Below are positions 9,735 to 18,863 of a DNA stretch of 64,000 bases, piece by piece. The translations under genes were made by a program, and so were the position numbers. The first letter of the stretch is position 1. The number at the start of each line of letters is the position of its first letter. Source of the stretch: Bernardetia sp. (GTDB lineage Bacteria; Bacteroidota; Bacteroidia; Cytophagales; Bernardetiaceae); NCBI RefSeq assembly GCF_020630935.1, contig NZ_JAHDIG010000001.1, forward strand, positions 1 to 64,000. The letters run 5' to 3'. Under the pieces are notes generated by a model. It saw only the letters and a program-made list of their open reading frames with translations, was not told the origin of the DNA and ran no database searches.

Positions 9735-11021
9735 TTATGCCAATAACGCCCCAGCAATCGTAGCTGTCATCATACAAGCAAGTGTTGCAGCAAGCAGAGC
9801 CTTTAATCCTAAACGAGAGAGGTTAGCCTGTTGGTTAGGTGCCATTGCTCCAATGCCTCCTATCTGAATAGCAATAGAACTAAAATTGGAAAATCCACAG
9901 AGGGCAAAAGTAGCAATGGTAATAGATTTTGCTGAAATAAGTCCTTTTTCTTGGAGGTCTGCAAGGCTTACATACGCTACAAATTCATTGATAACAGTTT
10001 TTTGTCCTAAAAGACTTCCTACTTGCAGTGTGTCGTTCCATTCTACTCCAATTACAAAGGCAGCCAAACGGAAAACTTGTCCTAAAATATACTCCATCGA
10101 AAGTTTATTAAAGACACCATCTGTACTTTCTGCAATGATAGCATTTAGCGTTGTCCAATCACCCACTACCTCAAGCATATAATTCAGAAGGGCAATCACT
10201 GCAATAAAAGCCAAAAGCATTGCACCAATATTCAATGCAAGTTTTAATCCTTCACCTGCACCAATTGCCAAGGCATCAATCACGTTTGCACCTAGCGTTT
10301 CTTTATTTACTTTGAGTTCTGAATCTATAAGTTCTGGTTTTGTTTCTGGGATGAGCATTTTAGCAAATACAATTCCTGCTGGGGCATTCATAATCGATGC
10401 ACTCAAAAGGCGAGCTGCTACTTCGGCTTGTTTTACTTCGTCTGCTCCTCCTAAAAAGGCAACATAACTTCCCAAAACACTTCCTGCAATGGTTGCCATT
10501 CCTCCTGTCATAAGACACATAAGCTCAGAGGTTGTCATTTTAGCAATAAAAGGACGTACTAAAAGAGGTGCTTCTGTTTGCCCTAAGAATATGTTTCCTG
10601 CTGCCGAAAGGCTTTCTGCACCTGAAAGTCCCATTGTTTTTGCCATCAGCCAAGCAATTCCATAAGATATTTTTTGAAGAATACCTAAGTAATATAGTCC
10701 AGTAGTTACGGCAGAGAAGAAAATTACGGTAGGCAAAACTTGGAATGCGAAGATAAAACCACTTTTTGGAATATCAGCCAAATCCATAAAAAGGAATCTT
10801 GCGCCATCGTTAGCAAAACTCAAAAACTTCACAAATCCCTCACTAATTGACTTAAATACAGATGCTACTTGTGGCACTTGCGTAATCAATACTCCAAAAA
10901 TGACTTGTAACAGAATACCAATACCGACCAGTTTCCAATTTATTGCTTTTCGATTGATAGAAAAGGCATACGCTACACCTAGCAAGACCAACATGCCTAA
11001 CAATCCTCTCAAATAATCCAT
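9735..11021 (-). CDS. nupC: Concentrative nucleoside transporter (NupC family)
   Basis: 428 residues with the order expected for the CNT family. N-terminal helices (GLLGMLVLLGVAYAF) precede a gate-type region and the C-terminal nucleoside-binding core containing GQTEAPLLVRPF and the conserved CGFSNFSSIAIQIGGIG. These transporters import nucleosides by proton or sodium symport at the inner membrane. The length matches the family. It is monocistronic, with its terminator shared with the crystallin-like gene. Confidence 0.93.
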   Translation of the reverse strand: MDYLRGLLGMLVLLGVAYAFSINRKAINWKLVGIGILLQVIFGVLITQVPQVASVFKSISEGFVKFLSFANDGARFLFMDLADIPKSGFIFAFQVLPTVIFFSAVTTGLYYLGILQKISYGIAWLMAKTMGLSGAESLSAAGNIFLGQTEAPLLVRPFIAKMTTSELMCLMTGGMATIAGSVLGSYVAFLGGADEVKQAEVAARLLSASIMNAPAGIVFAKMLIPETKPELIDSELKVNKETLGANVIDALAIGAGEGLKLALNIGAMLLAFIAVIALLNYMLEVVGDWTTLNAIIAESTDGVFNKLSMEYILGQVFRLAAFVIGVEWNDTLQVGSLLGQKTVINEFVAYVSLADLQEKGLISAKSITIATFALCGFSNFSSIAIQIGGIGAMAPNQQANLSRLGLKALLAATLACMMTATIAGALLA

Positions 11022-11198
11022 AACTCTATAAAAAACTTAAAATGCTATAAAATCAAAACAATTAAATAGCGAAAGTAGAGTAAATTATTCAGAATTAGAA
11101 ATTTGAATAGGATTAGAAAATAAAAAATTCATAAACTTCTGTTATTTATGAGTTTGAATACACTTATTTAACTCTTGCTAAATTTTACTGTAAAGAAA

Positions 11199-11235
11199 AA
11201 TGACAAGCCAAAACTCTAGTTCTGACTTGTCATTC
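11199..11235 (-). terminator. Intrinsic terminator of glyA
   Basis: On the minus strand, AATGACAAG pairs with CTTGTCATT, with an inner pairable loop and a downstream T-rich run. It lies directly after the glyA stop. Confidence 0.75.
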
Positions 11236-11262
11236 TTTTGATTCCTATTTATCTACGATATA

Positions 11263-12552
11263 CTAAACACTCATTTCCAATTCTTTGTACAAAGGAAAAT
11301 CTTTCATCCATTCATTTATTTCCTTACGAACCTCTGCAATTACGTTTTCATCATCAGCATTCATCAATACTTTATCAATCAGCTCAACAATGCGCTCCAT
11401 ATCGCTCTCTACCATTCCACGAGTAGTAACGGCAGCCGTACCGACACGCATTCCAGAAGTTACAAACGGCGACTTATCATCAAAAGGCACCATATTTTTA
11501 TTGATGGTAATATCTGCCAAAACGAGTGTATTTTCAGCCTTTTTACCAGTAATATTTTTATTTCTTAGGTCAATAAGCATTAAATGATTGTCTGTTCCTC
11601 CAGAAATAATCTGATAACCTTTTGCTACAAATGCTTTTGCCATAGCTTGTGCATTTTTGGCAACTTGCTGAATATAAGTTTTAAACTCTGGCTTTAGAGC
11701 TTCTCCAAAAGCCACTGCCTTAGCTGCAATGACATGCTCTAGTGGACCTCCTTGTGTTCCAGGAAAAACACCTGAATCTAAAAGAGAAGACATCATACGT
11801 AACTCACCTTTTGGAGTTTTGATGCCAAACGGATTTTCAAAGTCTTTACCCATCATAATAATTCCACCTCTTGCGCCACGAAGCGTTTTGTGCGTTGTAG
11901 AAGTTACGATATGACAATGAGGCAATGGGTTATCTAAAATACCACCAGCAATAAGTCCAGCAGGGTGAGAAATATCAGCTAATAATAAAGCTCCTACACT
12001 ATCAGCAATCTTACGCAAACGAGCATAATCCCACTCACGAGAGTAGGCAGAAGCACCACAAATAATAAGTTTGGGTTGAACCTCTTTCGCTTTTTCTTCT
12101 ACTTTGTCCCAATCAATAAGACCAGTTTCTTTTTCTACACCATAAAAATGAGGGTCATAGAGTTTTCCAGAAAAATTGACTGTAGAACCATGTGTAAGGT
12201 GTCCTCCATGAGAAAGGTCAAAGCCTAAGATTTTGTCTCCAGCATTCAAAACAGCTAACATAACGGCTGCATTGGCTTGCGCTCCAGAGTGTGGCTGTAC
12301 ATTTGCCCATTCTGCACCAAAGAGTTCTTTCAAACGGTCGATAGCAAGCTGTTCTACTTTATCTACTACTTCACAACCACCATAATAGCGTTTGTTGGGC
12401 AGTCCTTCTGCATATTTGTTTGTCAAGACGCTTCCCATCGCTTCCATTACTTGTGGAGAAACAAAGTTTTCAGAAGCAATTAGTTCGATGCCGTGTTCTT
12501 GGCGTTGGCGTTCTTGTTCTATTAAATCAAAGATTTGAGTATCTCGTTGCAT
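11263..12552 (-). CDS. glyA: Serine hydroxymethyltransferase
   Basis: 429 residues, full length. Family landmarks: [13 protein letters not shown] at the N-terminus, [18 protein letters not shown], the PLP-lysine motif [13 protein letters not shown], and [14 protein letters not shown] near the C-terminus (reads [15 protein letters not shown]). It interconverts serine and glycine with tetrahydrofolate, feeding one-carbon metabolism in the cytoplasm. It is single-copy in the window, followed by its own terminator. Confidence 0.97.
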   Translation of the reverse strand: MQRDTQIFDLIEQERQRQEHGIELIASENFVSPQVMEAMGSVLTNKYAEGLPNKRYYGGCEVVDKVEQLAIDRLKELFGAEWANVQPHSGAQANAAVMLAVLNAGDKILGFDLSHGGHLTHGSTVNFSGKLYDPHFYGVEKETGLIDWDKVEEKAKEVQPKLIICGASAYSREWDYARLRKIADSVGALLLADISHPAGLIAGGILDNPLPHCHIVTSTTHKTLRGARGGIIMMGKDFENPFGIKTPKGELRMMSSLLDSGVFPGTQGGPLEHVIAAKAVAFGEALKPEFKTYIQQVAKNAQAMAKAFVAKGYQIISGGTDNHLMLIDLRNKNITGKKAENTLVLADITINKNMVPFDDKSPFVTSGMRVGTAAVTTRGMVESDMERIVELIDKVLMNADDENVIAEVRKEINEWMKDFPLYKELEMSV

Positions 12553-12654
12553 AATTTCTTATGTTTTTTGAAGTTTGAAGAGCAAAGATTATGTTTCTCA
12601 AAAATACGAATATTTTATCTTTATTCGATGTTTAGGATATACAAGTATAATTTT

Positions 12655-13110
12655 TTACTCTTCTTCTTTCGTCCAAGCCGACGGCATTCCAGAGTTTACC
12701 ATATTTGAAGTCGCACGACTAATGAGTTGCCCTGTTTGAGCATGATGAATTTCGGCAGAGAAGTTTATCATTGTTTTTCCTTTTCTTACCAACATAGTTT
12801 TGGCAATTACTTTATCCCCTACCTTTGCTTGTCCTAAAAAATCAACAGTAAGGTTTACAGACAGATAAATGTGAGGTAGAGCAAGTAAAAAACAAGATGT
12901 ACCAATAAGGTCATCCATTATAGCAGCATGAATGCCACCATGCAAAATCCCGACAGGGTTTGTCATTTCTTCACGCACTTCATATTCGATTTCTAACTCC
13001 CCTTCATTTGCTGAAATAAGTCTCCCATCAAGCCATTGAGAAAAAGGTGGATTCATTGCACCAAGTTTTTTTCCTTCTTGTGCCTTAACCATTGCCAAAA
13101 TTGGATTCAT
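12655..13110 (-). CDS. PaaI-like hotdog-fold thioesterase
   Basis: 151 residues, one hotdog domain. The motif NPVGILHGGIHAAIMDD matches the HGG-containing active-site segment of PaaI/COG2050 acyl-CoA thioesterases, followed by LSVNLTVDFLGQAKVGDKV and SRATSNMVNSG. It probably hydrolyses an acyl-CoA or aryl-CoA in the cytoplasm. No catabolic neighbours suggest a substrate. MITE copy 1 lies in the gap just upstream of its start. Confidence 0.85.
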   Translation of the reverse strand: MNPILAMVKAQEGKKLGAMNPPFSQWLDGRLISANEGELEIEYEVREEMTNPVGILHGGIHAAIMDDLIGTSCFLLALPHIYLSVNLTVDFLGQAKVGDKVIAKTMLVRKGKTMINFSAEIHHAQTGQLISRATSNMVNSGMPSAWTKEEE

Positions 13111-13140
13111 AGTTTTTTGTATTTAGAATTAAAATAGTTG

Positions 13141-13260
13141 AGAGTACTGGACATCAATAGATATTGCTGTTCTGTGCGTTACAGAACAGAGAAAAGTGCC
13201 ATTCGTTGGTATTTTAGTGTAGCGACACCAACAACTTTTTATCTCATGTCCAGTACTCTA
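13141..13260. mobile_element. MITE-like palindromic element, copy 1
   Basis: ~120 bp with terminal inverted repeats AGAGTACTGGACAT / ATGTCCAGTACTCT. Internal hairpins are built from CTGTTCTGT...ACAGAACAG and GTTGGT...ACCAAC. It is flanked by a 9-bp direct repeat AAAATAGTT on both sides, which looks like a target-site duplication. It sits between the thioesterase and nuoL-like genes. Related copies are at 17368, 24679 and, inverted, 62767. It has no coding capacity. Confidence 0.8.
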
Positions 13261-13278
13261 AAAATAGTTTTGTTGTTC

Positions 13279-15255
13279 TTAAAAAATCAGATACAGTAGC
13301 GCAAAAGTCAGTATAGAAATGACAATCAAGATATAAAACTGAACTTTTCCACTTTGTAAACTCTTCAAATATTTTCCTGCATAGTTGATTATAAAAACTA
13401 CGAGATGCGTAACAAAATCAACGATATATTTATCTATCCAAGCTGAAAAATATCCTGCTACAACAATTATTTTTGAAAAACTATCAATCAAACTATCTAT
13501 TTTTCTATCAAAAACAAATAAAATGGACGCTACTCTTATCCAAATGTTAGCCAACTTGTTTGTTGTAAAAAGTGGTTGTTTTTGTGCTACTATAAGTGCT
13601 GTGTTGGTGATAGGTTTCCAAAATAAGAGTATAAAAAATCTATCTTGCTGGTGAAAGTAATTTTTGATTTGAACTAAAGTTTGCACTCGGATTAATTTCT
13701 CATTCAACCTCTTAGAAAACCCTAAAAATACCCCTAAAAGGGTAATTAAAGTAGCAAAAACAGGTAGCCATATTTTGATAGTTTGAGGAACTTCTGAAAA
13801 AAGTCTTGGAAACCTTGAAAGCCAATAACTTTCGTCTGGGTGAAGTGGGTGGAAAGCAAAAAGAAACCAAAAATTTCCCATAAAAAGTAGTAACAAAGGC
13901 AAATACCACGACCATTTTTTTTCTATGGTATCATCTTTATTGTTTTCCTTATCATTAAAAAACAGAAGTTGAAGCTGTCTTCCTCCGTAGAAAGCAGTTA
14001 AGAAAGTTGCTAAAAATAAAATTCCTCCTATCAAAAAATTATTTGCTAACGTTTCTTTCAAAATCCATTCTTTCGACAAAAATCCAGAAGTAAGAGGCAA
14101 ACCAACCAAAGCAGCCAAAGCCATCCCATACATTATAAAAAAGAGAGGAAGTGCTTTATAATTATTTTTTCCCATCTCTGCCATTTCCTTCGTACTATTT
14201 TTTTCTATTAGGAAACCTGCTCCTAAAAATAGTGTCGCCTTAAAAAATGCATGAGTAAAAAGGTGCAAAACGGCAGCTTGCCATGCTCCAACACCCACAG
14301 CAATCGCCATAAAACCAAGTTGAGAAACTGTAGAAGCAGCTAGCTGTTGCTTCAAATTAGCTGTAAAATAGGCAGCTAAAGCAGAAAAAAGAAGTGAAAA
14401 AAGAGCCAACCAAACTAAAATTTGTGAAATGAGCGTTACTTCTTCAAATACAAATTCCGTTCGGACAAGTAGATAAATTCCAGCAGCCACCATCGTAGCA
14501 GCGTGCAAAAGTGCAGAGATAGAAGTAGGAGCTTCCATAGCGTCAAAGAGCCACGTAGAAAATGGAAACTGACCTGATTTTACTAAAGCAGCTAGTAAAA
14601 TTCCTATTGAAATAATGAGTTGTGTATAAAATGGAAGAGTCGTAAAAACTGTTTTAAGTTCTGAAATTGTAAGCGAGTGTTCGAAGAGCAAAGCAATAGT
14701 AACTAGAAGTCCTATATCCCCTAAACGATTGAGTAGAAAAGATTTTGTGGAAGCACGAGACGAATTTTCAGTTTTTCCAAAATCTATCAAAAGGTAAGAA
14801 GCCAAACCTACCAATTCCCAAAAAACAAAAAACAAAATCAAGTTATCCTGTGCCACTAGGAGTTGCATGGCAAAGACGAAAAGCCCCAATACACCATAGT
14901 AAAATCTCTTTTTTTCTTTTATATAAACCAACGAATAAATATGGACGACAAAAACAACAAGGCTAACTAAAAATTGAAAAAATGCTGTAAGCGAATCTAT
15001 TCTTATCTGAATGTTAATCTGTTTTGAACCTACATTTGCCCACACAAACGAAGTTGAAAGTATTTTTCCTGTAGTAAAAACTTCAAAAAGCTGCATACTT
15101 GTCATTCCAAGGGCAAAGAAAGAGCATCCTAACGCTACATATTCTATAATTTTTGTGTAAGTCTGATTTTTACTAGACACAAAAGCTGAACTTACTAAAG
15201 TCAGTAAGAAAACAAAAAGTGGAAAAAAGTATATTAAAAAATAGATGAGGTTCAT
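13279..15255 (-). CDS. nuoL: NADH-quinone oxidoreductase subunit L-like proton channel subunit
   Basis: 658 residues with about 16 membrane helices. The proton-translocating core (PF00361-like) includes FVFWELVGLASYLLIDFG, KSGQFPFSTWLFDAMEAPTSISALLHAATMVAAG and HLFTHAFFKATLFLGAG, with the conserved channel glutamate, lysines and histidines. The C-terminal extension fits the lateral helix and anchoring helix of NuoL. It would be the distal antiporter-like subunit of complex I. No other nuo genes are adjacent, so it could alternatively serve an Mrp-like or DabB-like partner. It is divergently placed 12 bp from the phosphatase gene. Confidence 0.85.
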   Translation of the reverse strand: MNLIYFLIYFFPLFVFLLTLVSSAFVSSKNQTYTKIIEYVALGCSFFALGMTSMQLFEVFTTGKILSTSFVWANVGSKQINIQIRIDSLTAFFQFLVSLVVFVVHIYSLVYIKEKKRFYYGVLGLFVFAMQLLVAQDNLILFFVFWELVGLASYLLIDFGKTENSSRASTKSFLLNRLGDIGLLVTIALLFEHSLTISELKTVFTTLPFYTQLIISIGILLAALVKSGQFPFSTWLFDAMEAPTSISALLHAATMVAAGIYLLVRTEFVFEEVTLISQILVWLALFSLLFSALAAYFTANLKQQLAASTVSQLGFMAIAVGVGAWQAAVLHLFTHAFFKATLFLGAGFLIEKNSTKEMAEMGKNNYKALPLFFIMYGMALAALVGLPLTSGFLSKEWILKETLANNFLIGGILFLATFLTAFYGGRQLQLLFFNDKENNKDDTIEKKWSWYLPLLLLFMGNFWFLFAFHPLHPDESYWLSRFPRLFSEVPQTIKIWLPVFATLITLLGVFLGFSKRLNEKLIRVQTLVQIKNYFHQQDRFFILLFWKPITNTALIVAQKQPLFTTNKLANIWIRVASILFVFDRKIDSLIDSFSKIIVVAGYFSAWIDKYIVDFVTHLVVFIINYAGKYLKSLQSGKVQFYILIVISILTFALLYLIF

Positions 15256-15267
15256 ACTGCAAAAGTA

Positions 15268-15771
15268 ATGAAATCTATACTTAAAAATATCAAAACTATG
15301 AAAACAAGAATTTTTTGGATTACAAAATATCTAGCCAGTATGCCTAAGCCAAATGCTGATGAACATTTGGAAGAAGATATTATTCATTTTAAAAACCAGA
15401 ATGTAACTACTTTGGTAAGTTTGCTTACCCAAAATGAAACCTTTGAACTAGAGCTAGAAAAGGAAAAAGAACTTTGTGAGAAGCATTCTATTCATTTTAT
15501 TTCTTTTCCTTTAAAAGATAGAAGTGTACCGAGTGAAACTCAAACCTCAAAATTGAAAGAACTAGCAAGGGAATTAGCTCAAAAAATTAGTCAGAACCAA
15601 AAAGTTATTGTTCATTGTAGAGGAGGCATTGGACGTGCTGGGATGCTTTGTGCTGCCATTTTGATAGAACAAGGAGTTAGAAAAGATAAGGTTATAGAAA
15701 AAATAAGTACAGCTAGAGGAGTTTCTATTCCAGACACAGAAGAGCAAAAAAAATGGATAATGGGTTATTAG
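15268..15771 (+). CDS. Dual-specificity/tyrosine phosphatase family protein
   Basis: 167 residues. The phosphatase P-loop VIVHCRGGIGRAGM carries the catalytic cysteine and arginine (HCxxGxGR), with an upstream LLTQNETFELELEKE and a PLKDRSVP segment where the general-acid aspartate is expected. It belongs to the cytoplasmic cysteine-dependent phosphatases of the DSP/Tc-swirl type, with unknown substrate. An internal ATG at 15298 (MKTRIFWITKYLA) is an equally good start and would leave more room for the promoter divergent to nuoL. It overlaps the following convergent gene by 4 bp. Confidence 0.8.
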   Translation: MKSILKNIKTMKTRIFWITKYLASMPKPNADEHLEEDIIHFKNQNVTTLVSLLTQNETFELELEKEKELCEKHSIHFISFPLKDRSVPSETQTSKLKELARELAQKISQNQKVIVHCRGGIGRAGMLCAAILIEQGVRKDKVIEKISTARGVSIPDTEEQKKWIMGY

Positions 15772-16319
15772 ATAGGATGCCAAAAATCTACACGTTTTAG
15801 TTTATTATTAGCAAAGTAGAATATCAGTTGCATGTCTAGTTGTATTCCTTTTGATGTAATCAAAACTACACTACAAGTTGTATATTTTGTATCATCACCA
15901 TAAATACTAATTTCTGAAGGGTCTTTGCAACTAGATGGAAATAGCCTTTGTATTTGCTCAAAAGTAGTTTGGCTAGTAATCTTATTTTTTCCGTCTAGTG
16001 TGATACTCTTAATTTTATCATCAAAGACAATAACTTCAAACTCACAGAAAGATTCTTCTAAATTATCAAAACCTTCATTTCCTTCTTCGTAATACGCAAG
16101 ATAACTCTCTCCAATATAAATCAATGAATCTGCTGTTGAAGCATCCATTATAGATGGAACAGAAACAATACTGTCTATATCAGCATATAATTTTATCTTA
16201 TTCATTCCCATTGAAATAGGAATAGAATCATTGATTTGGAGTAATTCAATGTTGGTAAATTGTGCCTTGGTATAAAAACTGATGTTTAAAAAAAGTAGTA
16301 ATAAATAAAAATTTCTCAT
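15768..16319 (-). CDS. Hypothetical secreted protein
   Basis: 183 residues with a cleavable signal peptide (LLLLFLNISFYTKAQ, cleavage after AQ). The mature part is a mixed alpha/beta domain with KIKSITLDGKNKITSQTTFEQIQRLFP, which resembles small secreted Bacteroidota proteins of unknown function. It starts 16 bp after the membrane protein gene on the same strand and is probably co-transcribed. Confidence 0.7.
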   Translation of the reverse strand: MRNFYLLLLFLNISFYTKAQFTNIELLQINDSIPISMGMNKIKLYADIDSIVSVPSIMDASTADSLIYIGESYLAYYEEGNEGFDNLEESFCEFEVIVFDDKIKSITLDGKNKITSQTTFEQIQRLFPSSCKDPSEISIYGDDTKYTTCSVVLITSKGIQLDMQLIFYFANNKLKRVDFWHPI

Positions 16320-16335
16320 TAGATATTTTAATAAT

Positions 16336-17268
16336 TTACTTAACTAAAAACTTTCCTCTCTTTATTACTTCGCTCTCTGTTTGGAGAATCCAATAGTAAA
16401 TCCCTTGTTCAAGATTTTCATCCAAAACAAAAGGACTTTCAAGGCTATAGTAAGTTTTGACTTCTTCCTTTGAATTGATAAGTTCTAAATAGATTTCTTC
16501 TTCGCTTGTTCCTCTCCACTCAAAAGAAATATTCTTGTCATAATTTTCTAAGAAAGTAACAGGAGATATTAAGTTAATAGTGCTACGAGTATTTTGAGCT
16601 AATTTATCTTCCAAATTTGGAATAGGTTGGTAGGCTATCAAATTTTCTTTCTCTACAACAGAAGCATTATTTTCTATGTCTTGTTTTTTATCTGTATTTG
16701 AGCTTTTTACTAAGACTTCTTTCTCTTTATTTTCAAAAAGAGGAGAATTATCGTTCTTTTCTAGCACATCAGCAGGGTTTATTTCAACCTCTACAAGTGT
16801 AGGTGCAGTTACCTCTGCTTGTAAGGCTTTTTCATTTTGTGTATCTATAAGATGAGTAGCTACTACAAAGACACTTGCACCAATAGTAATAGCAAATAAA
16901 AAAACAGCAGCCACTTTGTAAATAGAAGGCTGATGGGACTGAGTTATCTTGCGTTCCCAGTCTTTTTGCTTTTCTGTTTTTTCCTCCTTGATTTTTTCAA
17001 GTTCTTGGCGAAGTTGATTTCTTCTATAAATACGTTCTTTTTTCATATAATCTACATCATTTTTAGGGTCTAACAATGAAGTAATGTCCTGCTCTTGTTT
17101 TTTCTTTAAAAGTTCAATGAGCTTCTTATGCTTATACAACTCTTCTTTCAAAACAGGGTCATTTTCTAGCCTTTTTTTAAATTTTTCTAATTGTTTTGCA
17201 GAGAGTTTACCTTTTATATAATTTGAAATAAGTTGTAAACGCTCCAACTCTTGATTGATGTTTCCCAT
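16336..17268 (-). CDS. Anti-sigma-factor-like single-pass membrane protein (hypothetical)
   Basis: 310 residues. The cytoplasmic N-terminus is helical with the pattern LISNYIKGKLSAKQLEKFKKRLENDPVLKEEL, like the zinc-less anti-sigma domains of Bacteroidota FecR-type regulators. One membrane helix follows (VAAVFLFAITIGASVFVVATHLI, near residue 140). The periplasmic part has an Ala/Glu linker and a beta-rich C-terminal domain ending in GIYYWILQTESEVIKRGKFLVK. No sigma-factor gene is adjacent, so the anti-sigma role is only suggested. Confidence 0.6.
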   Translation of the reverse strand: MGNINQELERLQLISNYIKGKLSAKQLEKFKKRLENDPVLKEELYKHKKLIELLKKKQEQDITSLLDPKNDVDYMKKERIYRRNQLRQELEKIKEEKTEKQKDWERKITQSHQPSIYKVAAVFLFAITIGASVFVVATHLIDTQNEKALQAEVTAPTLVEVEINPADVLEKNDNSPLFENKEKEVLVKSSNTDKKQDIENNASVVEKENLIAYQPIPNLEDKLAQNTRSTINLISPVTFLENYDKNISFEWRGTSEEEIYLELINSKEEVKTYYSLESPFVLDENLEQGIYYWILQTESEVIKRGKFLVK

Positions 17269-17367
17269 TGTTCATATAAGCAGAGTTTTAAATAGAACTT
17301 TATTTGTAGTGATTGGCTGTGATTTATGAATAGTGAATAGCTTATAAAGAAAGTGTTTTTGATATGT

Positions 17368-17489
17368 AGAGTACTAGACATTAATAGATATTTGCTGTTC
17401 TGTTAGGCACAGAACAAGGAAAAAATACCGTTTGTTGGTGTTTTAGCATATTGCTACCAACAACTTTTTATCTCAAGATTAGTATTCTA
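17368..17489. mobile_element. MITE-like palindromic element, copy 2 (degenerate)
   Basis: Same family as copy 1, with diverged right end (AGATTAGTATTCT instead of TGTCCAGTACTCT). The flanking direct repeat is no longer clear (TTTGATATGT / TTTTGCATAT), so this looks like an older insertion. The rest of the gap to aroB (17490-17711) is AT-rich with no feature I can support. Confidence 0.7.
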
Positions 17490-17711
17490 TTTTGCATATT
17501 TTTTTATATTTTTTCTATTTCAACTTTATTACAAAATACTTACTTACTTCAAAGAAGCTACTTATTTTCTAAAGATACAAATAATAAAAAAGAATTTAGG
17601 TAATTTTTCAGACAAAAAACAATAAAAACCTTATTATATCTTATAAAAACATTTTTTTTCTTTAACTTGATACACTTGACTATAATAGTAGCAATAGTTT
17701 TTCCAATCTTA

Positions 17712-18830
17712 TCAAATCTGCATCAAACACTCTAAAATTTCTTCTTCTGTGATAGAAATATCATAGACAGCTTTTCCAATTTCTTCTAGCCCACAAGTCA
17801 GAATGAGATTTTGAGCATTTTTCTTATCATGTTTTGCCCATCTTACTATCTCTTGTAGAGTATTTTTTTGCTCAATCGCTTTTCTAAAATCAGTAATTGT
17901 ATTTTCAAAAATGGAAGAAATATACTCTTTAATATCTTGAAAATCAGTCTGTGAGATAAAATTTTGATTAGGAAATTTGTCTTTACAAAGAAAAGCAGAA
18001 TAATAACTTTCAGCTATCATGCCTAGAGCAATAGCTTCTCCATGTAAAAATGTAGGCAGTTCACTTTGTTTTTTATTTTCTTCTATAAAATAAGATTCAA
18101 TAGCGTGTCCAATAGTATGTCCAAAGTTTAAGATTTTTCGTAATCCTTTTTCAGTGGGGTCAGCTTCTGTAACTTTTGCTTTTAATGCAACCGAATGAGC
18201 AACAATAGAAGTCCAATTTTGTGTATCAAAGTTACTTTTATTTATTTGAGATAAATTTTGCCACGCTTTTTTATCAGCAATAAGGGTGTGTTTGATGACT
18301 TCTGCAAAACCTGAACGAACTTCGTAAGAGGGCAATGTTTTTAAAAATGGAGTATGAATCCAAACTTTAAAAGGAGTTTGAAAAAGTCCGATATGATTTT
18401 TCAAGCCATTAAAATCAATTCCTAGTTTTCCTCCCACACTTGCATCTACTTGCGAAAGAAGTGTCGTCGGAATTTGAATAAAATCAATTCCACGTTTATA
18501 AGTAGAAGCACAAAAACCTCCCATATCGCCAATTACGCCTCCTCCAAGATTGAGTAAGATACCTTTTCTGTCAAAATGATTTTGAGTAAGTTCTTGCCAA
18601 ATATGAATACAGGTTTCTAGGGTTTTGTGTGTTTCTCCAGACGGAATTTCTATCAAGGTAGGATTAGGTAAGCTACTTTTAGCTAAACTTTTTTTTAAAA
18701 TTGGATAACAATCTCGCTTCGTATTTTCATCTACCAAAACAGCAACTTGCCTGTTTTGAAGCAAAGAGGTAATTTTTTCTAAAGGTTCGAATGTGATATA
18801 ATTAGGCAGCGAAGTAGAAATTTCTGACAT
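17712..18830 (-). CDS. aroB: 3-dehydroquinate synthase
   Basis: 372 residues. NAD and metal-binding landmarks of AroB are present: SGETHKTLETC, LNLGGGVIGDMGGFCASTYKRGIDFIQIPTTLLSQVDASVGGK (zinc and substrate region), EVIKH, and the metal-binding histidines in LNFGHTIGHAIE and LHGEAIALGM. It catalyses the second step of the shikimate pathway, from DAHP to 3-dehydroquinate. No other aro genes are close. Confidence 0.95.
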   Translation of the reverse strand: MSEISTSLPNYITFEPLEKITSLLQNRQVAVLVDENTKRDCYPILKKSLAKSSLPNPTLIEIPSGETHKTLETCIHIWQELTQNHFDRKGILLNLGGGVIGDMGGFCASTYKRGIDFIQIPTTLLSQVDASVGGKLGIDFNGLKNHIGLFQTPFKVWIHTPFLKTLPSYEVRSGFAEVIKHTLIADKKAWQNLSQINKSNFDTQNWTSIVAHSVALKAKVTEADPTEKGLRKILNFGHTIGHAIESYFIEENKKQSELPTFLHGEAIALGMIAESYYSAFLCKDKFPNQNFISQTDFQDIKEYISSIFENTITDFRKAIEQKNTLQEIVRWAKHDKKNAQNLILTCGLEEIGKAVYDISITEEEILECLMQI

Positions 18831-18863
18831 TTTTATTTTCTATTCTTGTATAATGAGGTAAAC

